A stretch of DNA of 64,000 bases, taken from assembly GCF_040253635.1 (NCBI RefSeq), contig NZ_JBEJGX010000003.1, forward strand, positions 3,596,001-3,660,000. The letters are read 5' to 3'. The stretch is from Streptomyces sp. Edi2 (lineage in GTDB: Bacteria > Actinomycetota > Actinomycetes > Streptomycetales > Streptomycetaceae). Both the position numbers and the translations under genes were made by a program. Shown piece after piece: positions 1-8,375 of this stretch. Positions within the stretch are counted from its first letter, which is position 1. Each line of letters opens with the position of its first letter. The notes beneath the pieces were generated by a model, which saw only the letters and a program-made list of their open reading frames with translations, did not search any database and was not told the origin of the DNA.

Positions 1-2
1 GG

Positions 3-53
3 GTCATGCTGGGGCCCCGGGGCGTGGCCGTACTGACCGAGCCCGGCGCGTAA
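3..53 (+). CDS. 3' end of an upstream gene (fragment)
   Basis: The first bases read in frame 3 as VMLGPRGVAVLTEPGA and a TAA stop. The composition looks like the tail of a real protein, but only 16 residues are inside the window. No family can be named. It would converge with the regulator gene that ends at 148, and a 9-bp hairpin lies just behind its stop. Confidence 0.3.
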   Translation, partial: VMLGPRGVAVLTEPGA

Positions 54-67
54 GGCAGCGCTTCTGT

Positions 68-97
68 GCGCGAGCGGCGCTCCGGCAACGCTCGCGC
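68..97. terminator. hairpin between convergent genes
   Basis: GCGCGAGCG (68-76) pairs perfectly with CGCTCGCGC (89-97) across a 12-nt loop. It lies between the stop at 53 and the regulator stop at 148, which suits a bidirectional terminator. There is no T-run, as is usual in streptomycetes. Confidence 0.4.
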
Positions 98-147
98 GCC
101 CTCGCGAGGCCTCCCGCCGGTCCTCAGCCCCTCCGGCCCTCAGCCCC

Positions 148-918
148 TCACGGCACCGGCACCGAGGCCGCCGCGGCCGCCGCCTCCAGTTCGACCGGGC
201 CGACCCCGGCCCGGCGGGCCAGCGCGACGGCCGCGAGGGTGGAGTGCACCCCGAGCTTGCCGAGCACGTTCTGCATATGGGTGCGGACCGTGTGCGGCGA
301 GAGGAACAGCCGCTCGGCGACCGCCTTGCGGCCCAGGCCGGCCACCATGCAGCGCAGCACCTCGCGCTCGCGCGGGGTCAGCGACTCCACCAGCCGTTCG
401 CTCTCGGAGCGGTGCTTGCGGGCCGCCGTCAGCTCCCGCAGCACACCGGTCAGCAGCGCGGGCGGCAGATGCGTCTCGTCGCGGAGCACGCCGCGGATGA
501 CGGCGAGCAGCCGGGAGAGCGAGCAGTCCTTGGCGACCCAGCCGGAGGCGCCGGCCTGCAGCGCGGCGGCCGCGCGGCGCGGGTCGTCGCGGTCGGCGAG
601 GACGACGGTGCGCAGATACGGATGGCTGGTGCGCAGGCCGGAGACCAGCGCGATGCCGTCCCGCGGCACGGCGCGCGGCACCGCGTCGCGCGGCGCTCCC
701 TGCGCGGGCACCGCGAGCAGCGGCGCGGCGAGGTCCGCGTCGGCGAGCAGCACGTCGAACCGGCGGCCGTCGGTGACCGCCCGGTCCAGATTGCGCAGCG
801 CCGCGGGGGCGCTGCCCGCGGCCGCTACGTCCACGTCCTGTTCCGCGGCGAGCGCGGCCGCCAGGGATTCGGCGAAGATGCGGTGGTCGTCGACCACCAG
901 AACCCGGATGCGTTGCAC
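148..918 (-). CDS. LuxR/NarL-family response regulator
   Basis: A 256-residue two-component output protein. The N-terminus QRIRVLVVDDHRIF carries the acidic pair of a receiver domain, and the DVLLAD stretch puts the phospho-acceptor Asp near residue 60. The linker after it is about 30 residues longer than usual. The GWVAKD stretch has the conserved Lys. The C-terminus (about 178-240, LTPREREVLRCMVAG) is a LuxR helix-turn-helix. I chose the GTG at 918 because AGGGGG lies just upstream and the receiver begins there; an in-frame ATG at 957 would add 13 residues. No kinase gene is visible; it may lie left of the window. Confidence 0.88.
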   Translation of the reverse strand: MQRIRVLVVDDHRIFAESLAAALAAEQDVDVAAAGSAPAALRNLDRAVTDGRRFDVLLADADLAAPLLAVPAQGAPRDAVPRAVPRDGIALVSGLRTSHPYLRTVVLADRDDPRRAAAALQAGASGWVAKDCSLSRLLAVIRGVLRDETHLPPALLTGVLRELTAARKHRSESERLVESLTPREREVLRCMVAGLGRKAVAERLFLSPHTVRTHMQNVLGKLGVHSTLAAVALARRAGVGPVELEAAAAAASVPVP

Positions 919-957
919 AGAGACCCCCTGTCTCGGTGAACGGACCATAGCGGGCAC

Positions 958-1188
958 GACGCCCGGATTGAAGATCGCCTCAGCCGCACGGCCGCCGCCG
1001 TGCCGACATGACTACCCCACCCCGGGCGCCGTACCCGAACGGTCTCGCCCCCTGATCGGCACCGGCCCCCACCGGTGCAGGGTCCCAGCGTACGGACGGG
1101 TTGCGGCAAGGGAAGGTGATTGGCGAAACTGCCCCTCCACCCGGGCCGTTCGGCGCCCGCCCGGTGGCCGCGCGCCGCCCCGCACGCC
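958..1188. other. spacer between galK and the response-regulator gene
   Basis: About 230 bases with no convincing gene. It holds the 3' flank of galK and the promoter side of the response-regulator gene, both on the minus strand. I saw no strong dyad or terminator. Confidence 0.5.
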
Positions 1189-2385
1189 CTACTCGACGCG
1201 GTGTGCTCCCGCGCTCGGGACGGCCCCGAAGATCCGCGGGGCGGCATGGCCTGCCGCCGCGAAGGCCTGGGTGACCGCGGCGCCGACGGCGGGGGCACCG
1301 GCCTCCTCGACGAGCACGATCGCCGAGCCGCCGAAGCCGCCGCCGGTCATCCGGGCCCCGAGGGCGCCCGCCGCGTTGGCGGTGTCGACGGCGAGGTCGA
1401 GTTCCCGGCAGGAGATCTTGAAGTCGTCGCGCAGCGAGGCGTGCCCGGCCGTCAGCAGCGGGCCGATGGCGCGGGTGCGGCCCGAGTCGAGCAGCGCGAC
1501 GACCTCTTCGACCCGGTGGTTCTCGGTGACGATGTGCCGGACCAGGGGCCGGGTGACGGGGTCGTCGGCCAGCCTGGCCAGCGCCCCGGGCAGATGCGCG
1601 TACGGCACATCGCGCAGGGCTCGCACGCCGAGCGCCCGCGCGCCACGCTCACAACCGGCGCGCCGCTCCGCGTATGCGCCGTCCCCCAGTTCGTGCTTCA
1701 CCCGGGTGTCCACGACGAGGAGCCGCAGCCCCTCCCCCGCCAGGTCGAAAGGGATCTGACGGCGGGTGAGATCGCGGCTGTCGAGGAAGAGGGCATGGCC
1801 GTCGGTGCAGCAGGCCGCGGCGGTCTGGTCCATGATCCCGCAGGGCACGCCGACAAAGGCGTTCTCGGCCCGTTGGGCGAGCTGGGCCAGTCGCTGCGGC
1901 TCCTGGCCGAGCGCGTAGAGATCGTTCAGCGCCAGCGCGGTGACGACCTCCAGGGCGGCGGAGGAGGAGAGTCCGGCGCCGGTGGGCACCGTGCTGTCGT
2001 AGTGCAGGTCCGCGCCGCCGACCGGCAGGCCGGCCTCCCGCATCGCCCAGACCACACCGGCCGGGTAGGCGGCCCAGCCCGCCTGGGGCGCCGGACGCAG
2101 CTCGTCGACGCGCAGTTCGACGATGCCGCCGTCGGCGCCGCCGGAGTGCAGCCGCAGCACCCCGTCGGTGCGGGCCGAGGCGGCGGCGAGGGTGGTGTGC
2201 GGAAGGGCGAGCGGCATCACGAAGCCGTCGTTGTAATCGGTGTGTTCACCGATCAGGTTGACCCGGCCGGGCGCCGCCCAGGTGCCCGTGGGGGCGGCGC
2301 CGTACACCGCGGCGAATGCCGCCGCGGTGTGCTGAGCGCCGTGCGGGCGCTCGGTGGCCGGGGTGGCGGCTCCGTGAGCGGTCAT
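1189..2385 (-). CDS. galK: galactokinase
   Basis: A 398-residue GHMP kinase that phosphorylates galactose to galactose-1-phosphate in the Leloir pathway. It shows the galactokinase signature GRVNLIGEHTDYNDG (residues 40-54), the ATP loop PTGAGLSSSAALE (about 135) and the third GHMP motif RMTGGGFGGSAI (about 345). Its length fits the family. The ATG overlaps the galE stop as ATGA, so translation is probably coupled. It is the last gene of galT-galE-galK, and no clear terminator follows. Confidence 0.97.
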   Translation of the reverse strand: MTAHGAATPATERPHGAQHTAAAFAAVYGAAPTGTWAAPGRVNLIGEHTDYNDGFVMPLALPHTTLAAASARTDGVLRLHSGGADGGIVELRVDELRPAPQAGWAAYPAGVVWAMREAGLPVGGADLHYDSTVPTGAGLSSSAALEVVTALALNDLYALGQEPQRLAQLAQRAENAFVGVPCGIMDQTAAACCTDGHALFLDSRDLTRRQIPFDLAGEGLRLLVVDTRVKHELGDGAYAERRAGCERGARALGVRALRDVPYAHLPGALARLADDPVTRPLVRHIVTENHRVEEVVALLDSGRTRAIGPLLTAGHASLRDDFKISCRELDLAVDTANAAGALGARMTGGGFGGSAIVLVEEAGAPAVGAAVTQAFAAAGHAAPRIFGAVPSAGAHRVE

Positions 2386-3398
2386 CAGGTCCCCTGTGGT
2401 GAGTTGTGGTGGTCCCGGTCGAGGTTCTGGGCGAACTGCCAGGCGTCGGTGACGATTCCGGCGAGGTCGGCGCGGCTGGGGCGCCAGCCGAGGCGGTCGA
2501 TGGCGGTCCGGGCGGAGGCCACCAGCACGGCGGGGTCGCCGCCGCGGCGCGGGGCGGCGATCTCGGGGATGGGGTGCCCGGTGACCTTGCGGACGGTCTC
2601 GATGACCTCGCGGACGGAGAAGCCGTTGCCGTTGCCGAGGTTGCAGATCAAGTGCTCGCCGGCGGTGGCAGCGTCGAGGGCGAGGAGGTGGGCCTCGGCG
2701 AGGTCGGCGACATGGATGTAGTCGCGTACGCAGGTGCCGTCGGGGGTGGGGTAGTCGTCGCCGTAGACGGAGATCGCCTCGCGCTTGCCCTGGGCGACCT
2801 GGAGGACGAGCGGGATGAGGTGCGACTCGGGGTCGTGGCGCTCGCCGCAGCTGCCGTAGGCGCCGGCGACGTTGAAGTAGCGCAGCGAGACCGCGGCCAG
2901 GCCGTGGGCCGCCGCCTCCCCGCTGATCATGTGGTCGACGGCGAGCTTGCTGGCGCCGTACGGGCTGGTGGGCGCGGTCTCGGCGGACTCGGTGATCGGG
3001 GTGGCGGCCGGCTCGCCGTAGGTGGCGGCGGTGGAGGAGAAGACGAGGGTGCGGACACCGGCGTCGCGCATCGCCGCGAGCAGGTCCATGGTGCCGCCGA
3101 CGTTGTTGCGCCAGTACTTCTCGGGGTCCACGACGGACTCGCCGACCTGGGAGAAGGCGGCGAAGTGGAGCACCGCGTCATACGAGGGGTCGAGCCACTT
3201 CGCGGCGTCCTGGATGCGGCCCTCGATGAAGCGGGCGCCGGCGGGGATGCCCTCGCGGTGGCCGGTGGACAGGTCGTCCAGCACGGTCACCTCGTGACCG
3301 GCCTGCAGCAGATGCGCCGCAACGACGCTTCCGACATACCCAGCACCGCCCGTGACCAGGTACTTCTTGCTCACTTGCTGGATCGCTCGCTGACTCAC
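2385..3398 (-). CDS. galE: UDP-glucose 4-epimerase
   Basis: A 337-residue extended SDR enzyme that interconverts UDP-galactose and UDP-glucose. GGAGYVGS (from about residue 17) is the NAD-binding loop, and the catalytic Tyr-Lys sits in PYGASKLAVDH. The GTG at 3398 overlaps the galT TGA as GTGA and has GAGAGG about 10 nt upstream. A second GTG at 3374 would start directly at SKKYLVTGG and is the alternative. It is the middle gene of the gal operon. Confidence 0.96.
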   Translation of the reverse strand: MSQRAIQQVSKKYLVTGGAGYVGSVVAAHLLQAGHEVTVLDDLSTGHREGIPAGARFIEGRIQDAAKWLDPSYDAVLHFAAFSQVGESVVDPEKYWRNNVGGTMDLLAAMRDAGVRTLVFSSTAATYGEPAATPITESAETAPTSPYGASKLAVDHMISGEAAAHGLAAVSLRYFNVAGAYGSCGERHDPESHLIPLVLQVAQGKREAISVYGDDYPTPDGTCVRDYIHVADLAEAHLLALDAATAGEHLICNLGNGNGFSVREVIETVRKVTGHPIPEIAAPRRGGDPAVLVASARTAIDRLGWRPSRADLAGIVTDAWQFAQNLDRDHHNSPQGT

Positions 3399-4468
3399 TT
3401 GCTCGCTACCTCTCGCAGTCGCTCGGCCGCGGCCTCCGGCGGCACATCATTGATGAACACATTCATGCCGGATTCGGAACCCGCGAGAAACTTCAGCTTG
3501 CCGGAAGTGCGGCGGATGGTGAAAAGCTCGAGGTGCAGTGCGAAATCCTCCCGGTTCCCGGCGCGCAGCGGCGCCTGGTGCCAGGCGGCGATATACGGCG
3601 TGCGGGCGGCGCCGGCCGCCCCGGGCCCCGGGCTCGTCCCCGTGTCGAAGATCCGGTCGAAGCGCCGCAAGACTTCCAGATAGATCTGTGGGAACTCTGT
3701 GCGCGCGGCCTCGTCGAGGGCGAGCAGGTCGGGGACCCGGCGCTTGGGGTAGAGGTGCACCTCGTAGGGCCAGTGGGCGGCGTAGGGGACGAACGCCACC
3801 CAGTGCTCGCCTTCGAGGACGATCCGGCGGCCGTCGGCGAGCTCGCCCGCGACCACCTCGTCGAAGAGGTTGCCCCCCGCGGTGGCCGTGCGGTGGGCGG
3901 CGAGCGAGGTGAGCATGCGCTCGGTGCGCGGGGTGACGAAGGGGTAGGCGTAGATCTGGCCGTGCGGGTGGCCGAGGGTGACACCGATCTCGGCGCCGCG
4001 GTTCTCGAAGCAGAAGACCTGCTCCACGCCGGGGAGCTGGGAGAGCTCAGCGGTGCGGTCGGTCCACGCCTCCAGGACCAGGGCGGCCTGCTCCTCGGTG
4101 AGGTCGGCGAAGGAGGCGTCGTGGTCGGAGGTGAAGCAGACGACCTCGCAGCGGCCGCTGTCGCCGGCGAGGGAGGGGAAGCGGTTCTCGAAGACGGCGA
4201 CGTCGTAGTCGGCGGCGGGGATCTCGGAGCAGCGGCCTTCGCGCGAGGGGCACAGCGGGCACTCGTCGGCCGGGGGGTGGTAGGTGCGGGCCTGGCGGTG
4301 CGAGGCGATGGCGACATGGTCGCCGAGGAGCCGGTCGTGGCGGATCTCGGAGGCGGTGGCCACGGGGTCGAGGGGACGCCGGTCGACCGCGTCGCGTACG
4401 ACGTCGTCGCGCGCGTCGTAGTAGATGAGCTCCCTGCCGTCCGCGAGCCGGGTCGACGTCTTCTTCAC
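3395..4468 (-). CDS. galT: galactose-1-phosphate uridylyltransferase
   Basis: A 357-residue HIT-superfamily enzyme that moves UMP from UDP-glucose to galactose-1-phosphate. The active-site motif GHPHGQ with the uridylylated His is present, and CPLCPSREGRCSE gives the N-terminal metal-site cysteines. The frame stays open well upstream, but GTG 4468 is the right start: GAGGAG lies 7 nt before it and the next codons (KKTSTRLADGREL) match family N-termini. It is the first gene of the operon and is transcribed away from the symporter gene. Confidence 0.95.
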   Translation of the reverse strand: MKKTSTRLADGRELIYYDARDDVVRDAVDRRPLDPVATASEIRHDRLLGDHVAIASHRQARTYHPPADECPLCPSREGRCSEIPAADYDVAVFENRFPSLAGDSGRCEVVCFTSDHDASFADLTEEQAALVLEAWTDRTAELSQLPGVEQVFCFENRGAEIGVTLGHPHGQIYAYPFVTPRTERMLTSLAAHRTATAGGNLFDEVVAGELADGRRIVLEGEHWVAFVPYAAHWPYEVHLYPKRRVPDLLALDEAARTEFPQIYLEVLRRFDRIFDTGTSPGPGAAGAARTPYIAAWHQAPLRAGNREDFALHLELFTIRRTSGKLKFLAGSESGMNVFINDVPPEAAAERLREVASK

Positions 4469-4751
4469 GGGAGCTCTCCTCACCCTCCGAGCAAACACAA
4501 ACAAACACAATGAAGCACAACTAAACAGCCGCGTCAACGCCGGGCGCGCGGGCGCTTGCAGGGCGGCATACGGGGCGACGTGCGGGCAGACATTCCCGGC
4601 ATTCCACTCACCCCGATCACGAAAGCGCAACTGAACCAAACAAAAGTATTCAGTTTCCCGAGGTCCGCGCGTAGCTTTTTGTGCGTTCCGATCGCACAAA
4701 GATGTGTCCGCCGGGGGCCGTGCTCCCGGACCCCCGCGAAATGAGTCGCCC
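4469..4751. promoter_or_regulatory. gal / symporter divergent control region
   Basis: This 283-nt spacer separates galT and the symporter. It is clearly AT-richer than its surroundings. It contains direct copies of GCRCAACTRAAC (4515-4526 and 4625-4636) and a run of CAAACA repeats (4491-4510) near galT, plus a perfect dyad near the symporter, listed separately. The TTTGTTTG-like reverse complement resembles DeoR-family operators. No regulator of that type is in the window, so the regulator is unknown. Confidence 0.6.
4678..4700. promoter_or_regulatory. candidate operator dyad TTTGTGCG-N7-CGCACAAA
   Basis: Perfect 8-bp arms with a 7-nt spacer lie 51 nt before the symporter ATG. The size and symmetry suit a dimeric repressor site. 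Which protein binds it is not visible. Confidence 0.5.
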
Positions 4752-6422
4752 ATGATCACTCTGGCCGAGGGGCTACGGCTCCCCACAAACGGGCTCGATT
4801 ACACGATCCTGGCCATCTACTTCGTCGTCGTCCTCGGCATCGGATTCGCGGCCAAACGCAGCGTGAAGACGAGCCTGGACTTCTTCCTCTCCGGGCGGTC
4901 GCTGCCTGCCTGGGTCACCGGCCTCGCCTTCGTCGCCGCCAACCTCGGCGCCACCGAGATCCTCGGCATGGCCGCCAACGGTGCGCAGTACGGGGCCTAC
5001 ACCGTGCACTGGTACTGGATCGGCGCCATCCCGGCGATGGTCTTCCTGGGTCTGGTGATGATGCCGTTCTACTACGGCTCCAAGGTCCGCTCGGTGCCCG
5101 AATTCCTGCTGCACCGCTTCGGGCCCTCCTCCCATCTCCTCTCCTCGGTCATCTTCGCCATCTCCTCCGTGCTGATCGCCGGCGTGAACCTCTACGCCAT
5201 GGCGATCGTGCTGCAGGCGCTGCTCGGCTGGCCGCAGTGGGTCGCGATCGTCATCGCCGGCGTCTTCGTCCTGGCGTACATCACCATCGGCGGCCTGTCC
5301 TCGGCGATCTACAACGAGGTGCTGCAGTTCTTCGTCATCCTCGCCGCTCTGATACCGCTGACCATCGTCGGCCTCAAGCGTGTCGGCGGCTGGGACGGCC
5401 TGACCAGCTCCCTCAACTCCTCACACGGCGACGCCTTCCTGACCGCCTGGAAGGGCACCGGCATCGGCGAGGCCAACCCGCTCGGCGCGAACTGGCTCAC
5501 CATCGTCCTCGGCCTCGGCTTCGTGATGAGCTTCGGCTACTGGACCACCAACTTCGCCGAGGTGCAGCGCGCACTGTCCGCGAAGAACCTCTCCGCCGCC
5601 AAGCGCACCCCGCTGATCGCCGCCTTCCCCAAGATCTTCATCCCGCTGGTGGTGGTCGTCCCCGGTCTGATCGCGCTGGTCATGGAGCCGACGCTGGGCA
5701 AGTCCAAGGACGGGCTGCAGTACAACGACGCGATCCCGGTGCTGATGCGGGACCTGCTGCCCAACGGCGTACTGGGCATCGCGGTCACCGGTCTGCTGGC
5801 GGCGTTCATGGCGGGCATGGCCGCCAACGTCTCGTCCTTCAACACGGTCTTCACCAACGACATCTGGGCGGCGTACCTCAAGAAGGGCCGCGAGGACCGC
5901 TACTACCTCAAGACCGGACGCGTGGTCACCGCGGTCGGCGTGCTGATCGGCATGGGCACGGCCTTCATCGCCTCGTCCTTCAGCAACATCATGAACTACC
6001 TCCAGACGCTGTTCTCCTTCTTCAACGTGCCCCTGTTCGTCGTCTTCATCATCGGCATGTTCTGGAAGCGGACCAGCGCAGCGGCCGGCTTCTGGGGCCT
6101 GCTCTCCGGCACGGTCGCCGCGATGGTCAACTACTTCTGGCTCTACAAGCAGGGCATCATCGCGATCCCCTCCGAGCAGGGCGCCAACTTCGTCTCCTCG
6201 ATCGTGGCGTTCGTGGTCGGCGCGCTGGTGATGGTGCTCGTCACCCTGATCACCAAGCCCAAGCCGGCCGCGTCGCTGGCCGGCCTGGTCTACGGCTCAC
6301 GGTCTCCCGGCATGGAGGAACTGCCGGCCGAGGGCGACGACGCGTGGTACCGCAAGCCGGCCCTGCTGGGCTGGGGCGCGGTCGCCCTCGCCGCCGTCTG
6401 CTACATCCCGTTCTCCTTCTGA
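4752..6422 (+). CDS. sodium/solute symporter (SSS family), probable galactose importer
   Basis: A 556-residue inner-membrane protein with about 14 hydrophobic segments. DYTILAIYFVVVLGIGFAAK opens the first helix, and GGLSSAIYNEVLQ (about 180) matches the SSS family signature, which usually has Asp where Glu is found here. The closest known type is the SGLT/vSGLT group of Na+/sugar carriers. The ATG at 4752 precedes MITLAEGLRLP; an upstream in-frame extension is not family-like, and no strong ribosome site is seen. It is divergent from galTEK, which is why galactose is the likely substrate. Confidence 0.9.
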   Translation: MITLAEGLRLPTNGLDYTILAIYFVVVLGIGFAAKRSVKTSLDFFLSGRSLPAWVTGLAFVAANLGATEILGMAANGAQYGAYTVHWYWIGAIPAMVFLGLVMMPFYYGSKVRSVPEFLLHRFGPSSHLLSSVIFAISSVLIAGVNLYAMAIVLQALLGWPQWVAIVIAGVFVLAYITIGGLSSAIYNEVLQFFVILAALIPLTIVGLKRVGGWDGLTSSLNSSHGDAFLTAWKGTGIGEANPLGANWLTIVLGLGFVMSFGYWTTNFAEVQRALSAKNLSAAKRTPLIAAFPKIFIPLVVVVPGLIALVMEPTLGKSKDGLQYNDAIPVLMRDLLPNGVLGIAVTGLLAAFMAGMAANVSSFNTVFTNDIWAAYLKKGREDRYYLKTGRVVTAVGVLIGMGTAFIASSFSNIMNYLQTLFSFFNVPLFVVFIIGMFWKRTSAAAGFWGLLSGTVAAMVNYFWLYKQGIIAIPSEQGANFVSSIVAFVVGALVMVLVTLITKPKPAASLAGLVYGSRSPGMEELPAEGDDAWYRKPALLGWGAVALAAVCYIPFSF

Positions 6423-6452
6423 ACCTGCCTGAACCAGCGGAGTTGACGCACC

Positions 6453-6761
6453 ATGAGTGACTACCAGCACGAGGTCGAGGAGCTGGAGCGCGAGTCGGCG
6501 ACCGCCGCGCGGCTCTTCGACGTACGGCGCATCATCGGCGGCCTGTTCGTCGTCTACGGGGTGATCGTCACCATCGCCGGCCTGACGGCCTCGGACGCGG
6601 ACCTCAAGAAGGCCCAGGACATCAACATCAACCTGTGGACGGGCCTGGGCATGCTCGCCCTCGGCCTCTTCTTCCTCATCTGGCTGAAGCTGCGACCGGC
6701 CGTCCCGCCGACGGCGGAGGAACTGCAGGCGGGAATCGAGGAGGGGCCCGCGGAGGGCTGA
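6453..6761 (+). CDS. small two-helix membrane protein next to the symporter
   Basis: A 102-residue protein with an acidic, soluble N-terminus and two hydrophobic helices (IIGGLFVVYGVIVTIAGL and the WTGLGMLALGLFFLIW stretch). It starts 30 nt after the symporter stop, with GGAG upstream, so it is co-transcribed. Its function is unknown; pairing with the carrier suggests an accessory subunit, but that is inference. The stop lies in the first copy of a 42-bp tandem duplication. Confidence 0.8.
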   Translation: MSDYQHEVEELERESATAARLFDVRRIIGGLFVVYGVIVTIAGLTASDADLKKAQDININLWTGLGMLALGLFFLIWLKLRPAVPPTAEELQAGIEEGPAEG

Positions 6762-6842
6762 ACCGGGTGTTGTGACTGCGGGGACGGGGCCGGATCGTCC
6801 TGAACCGGGCGTTGTTACTGCGGGGACGGGGCCGGATCGTCC
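6759..6842. repeat. 42-bp tandem duplication
   Basis: Two adjacent 42-bp copies (6759-6800, 6801-6842) differ at two positions. The first copy contains the TGA stop of the small membrane gene. The second contains the TAA stop of the convergent LuxR gene and the left arm of the terminator. Confidence 0.85.
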
Positions 6843-7579
6843 TGATCCGGCCCCACCGTGGCCCCCTCCGCTGTCCCCGTCCCCGTCCCCGCCACCGAGG
6901 CACGCGCGGCGCGTCCGCCCGCCGCCCGGTCCAGCAGCCCGGTGCGCGCCGCCAGGGCCGCAGCCTCCAGCCGTGACCCCACCTCCAGCTTCATCAGCAC
7001 CCGCTGCACATGCGTACGCGCCGTACTCGGCGCAATGTCCATCCCCGCCGCGATCAGCCGCGTGTCCTCGCCGTCCGCGACCCGCATCAAGACCTCGACC
7101 TCGCGCGGGGTGAGCAGTTCCAGCAGCCGCGCCCCCTCGTCGTCCGGCTGCGCCGCGGGGTGCAGCAACTCCTCGAAGGCCTGCTGCAACAACTGCGGCG
7201 CCACCGCCGCCTCCCCCGCCCGCGCCTTCATCATGGCGCGCTCCACACCCTCGATCCGCTCATCGTTACGGACGTACCCGGAGGCCCCGGCCGCGAAGGC
7301 GGCGGCGATCCCGCGCGGGCTGGGGACCGGCCCCAGCACCACCACAGCGACCTGCGGCCGCTCCTTCTTGATCCGTACGACCGGGTCGAAGGCGCCGGGA
7401 CGGGCCGGTGCGGCAGTCCCCAGCAGGCACACCTCGGGCGCCCGGCTCACCACCAGCTCCGCGGCCCCGGCGCTCGGCGCGGCCGCCGCCAGGACGCGGT
7501 GCCCGCGCAGCTTCAGCGCCGAGGCGAGCGCCTCCGCGAGCAGACGATGATCGTCCACCACCATGAGCCGCACGCCCAT
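6815..7579 (-). CDS. LuxR-family regulator with degenerate receiver
   Basis: A 254-residue protein. The N-terminal receiver fold is recognisable (MGVRLMVVDDHRLLAEAL with the acidic pair), but Gly replaces the expected phospho-acceptor Asp in PEVCLLGTAAP (about residue 54). The C-terminal LuxR helix-turn-helix (about 153-212, LTPREVEVLMRVADGED) looks intact. Phosphorylation-independent regulation is therefore likely, as in known pseudo-receivers, though this is inference. GGAGGGGG lies upstream of the ATG at 7579. It ends inside a tandem duplication that also forms the terminator. Confidence 0.87.
   Translation of the reverse strand: MGVRLMVVDDHRLLAEALASALKLRGHRVLAAAAPSAGAAELVVSRAPEVCLLGTAAPARPGAFDPVVRIKKERPQVAVVVLGPVPSPRGIAAAFAAGASGYVRNDERIEGVERAMMKARAGEAAVAPQLLQQAFEELLHPAAQPDDEGARLLELLTPREVEVLMRVADGEDTRLIAAGMDIAPSTARTHVQRVLMKLEVGSRLEAAALAARTGLLDRAAGGRAARASVAGTGTGTAEGATVGPDQDDPAPSPQ
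6828..6854. terminator. bidirectional terminator
   Basis: GGGGCCGGATC (6828-6838) and GATCCGGCCCC (6844-6854) form a perfect 11-bp stem with a 5-nt loop. It lies between convergent genes and inside the last codons of the LuxR gene, which read GPDQDDPAP. Confidence 0.75.
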
Positions 7580-7943
7580 CGAGCAACCCCCTCCACCCCG
7601 GCGGGCCCGGCGCGACCCCTACCGGGCCGCTCGTCCCCGGGAAGCTACACGCTCGGCTGCAATACCGCGCCCCCTACCGGGAAGAAGCCCCCGGAATGCT
7701 GGAATCCCGGCCAATCTGGGCCGGTTGCTGCTGTTGGGGGCGGGGGCGGGCCGTCGGTTCGACTCACCGGGCGGGGCAGGCGGGGGCACTTGGCCCGGGT
7801 GCAAGACACTCAACCTTGTTGAAGCCACAAAGAACCAGTGGCCGGTTTCCACCGAAGTGCCTTTGCCGGCACCGTCACTGTCATTGCCGTATGCGAAAGT
7901 GGGTTCGGTAGTTGAGCGGAAATCGGGGGAGGAGAGCTCCGTC
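7580..7943. promoter_or_regulatory. divergent spacer upstream of the toxin locus
   Basis: These 364 nt separate the LuxR gene from the SseB-like gene. I see no gene here. The right part (about 7805-7920) is less GC-rich than its surroundings and should hold the promoter of the toxin operon. The strong ribosome site GGGGGAGGAG ends about 10 nt before the ATG at 7944. No dyad stands out. Confidence 0.5.
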
Positions 7944-8375
7944 ATGTCATTGACCGACGAAGTAGCGGCGGCTCACGCAGGACATCCGAATCCGGCCGCC
8001 CTGGTGGGTGAGTTGCGGCGGACATCGGTATTGGTGCCGCTTGTCAATGACTCTCTCATGTCGGCCGAGTTGACCGGTATTCGTTGGTTGTATGCCTTCT
8101 CCGACGAGGAGGAACTGGCCCACTTCGCCGCGTCGCGGGGCGCCGGCCCCGAGACCGAGCTGCCCTACGTCCGCACGGTCGGTGCGCGTCTCCTGGATGT
8201 CGTCATCCCCGCCATCGAGGGCCCTGCGGGCGTGGTGCTGGACGCGGGCAGCGAGCAGGTGATGGTATTTCCGCCGGTCAGCGGCATCGTCCCGGACTCC
8301 GTGGCGGTCGATCTCGCCGAGCCGGGCCCAGTCGAAAGCGGACTAGGTACGCCCCTGGCCGGGGGTGCGGCATGA
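7944..8375 (+). CDS. SseB-like N-terminal domain protein
   Basis: A 143-residue soluble protein. ELRRTSVLVPLV followed by IRWLYAFSDEEELAHFA matches the SseB N-terminal fold, which is common in small actinobacterial proteins beside WXG100/ESX genes. The ATG at 7944 has a very strong ribosome site. Its stop overlaps the next start as ATGA. The role is not known; by position it is probably a helper or chaperone for the secreted toxin downstream. Confidence 0.75.
   Translation: MSLTDEVAAAHAGHPNPAALVGELRRTSVLVPLVNDSLMSAELTGIRWLYAFSDEEELAHFAASRGAGPETELPYVRTVGARLLDVVIPAIEGPAGVVLDAGSEQVMVFPPVSGIVPDSVAVDLAEPGPVESGLGTPLAGGAA

Noticed and set aside
3395..4786. N-terminal extension of galT to 4786
   Set aside because: The extra residues are not part of the family and would run through the divergent control region; GTG 4468 has a strong ribosome site.
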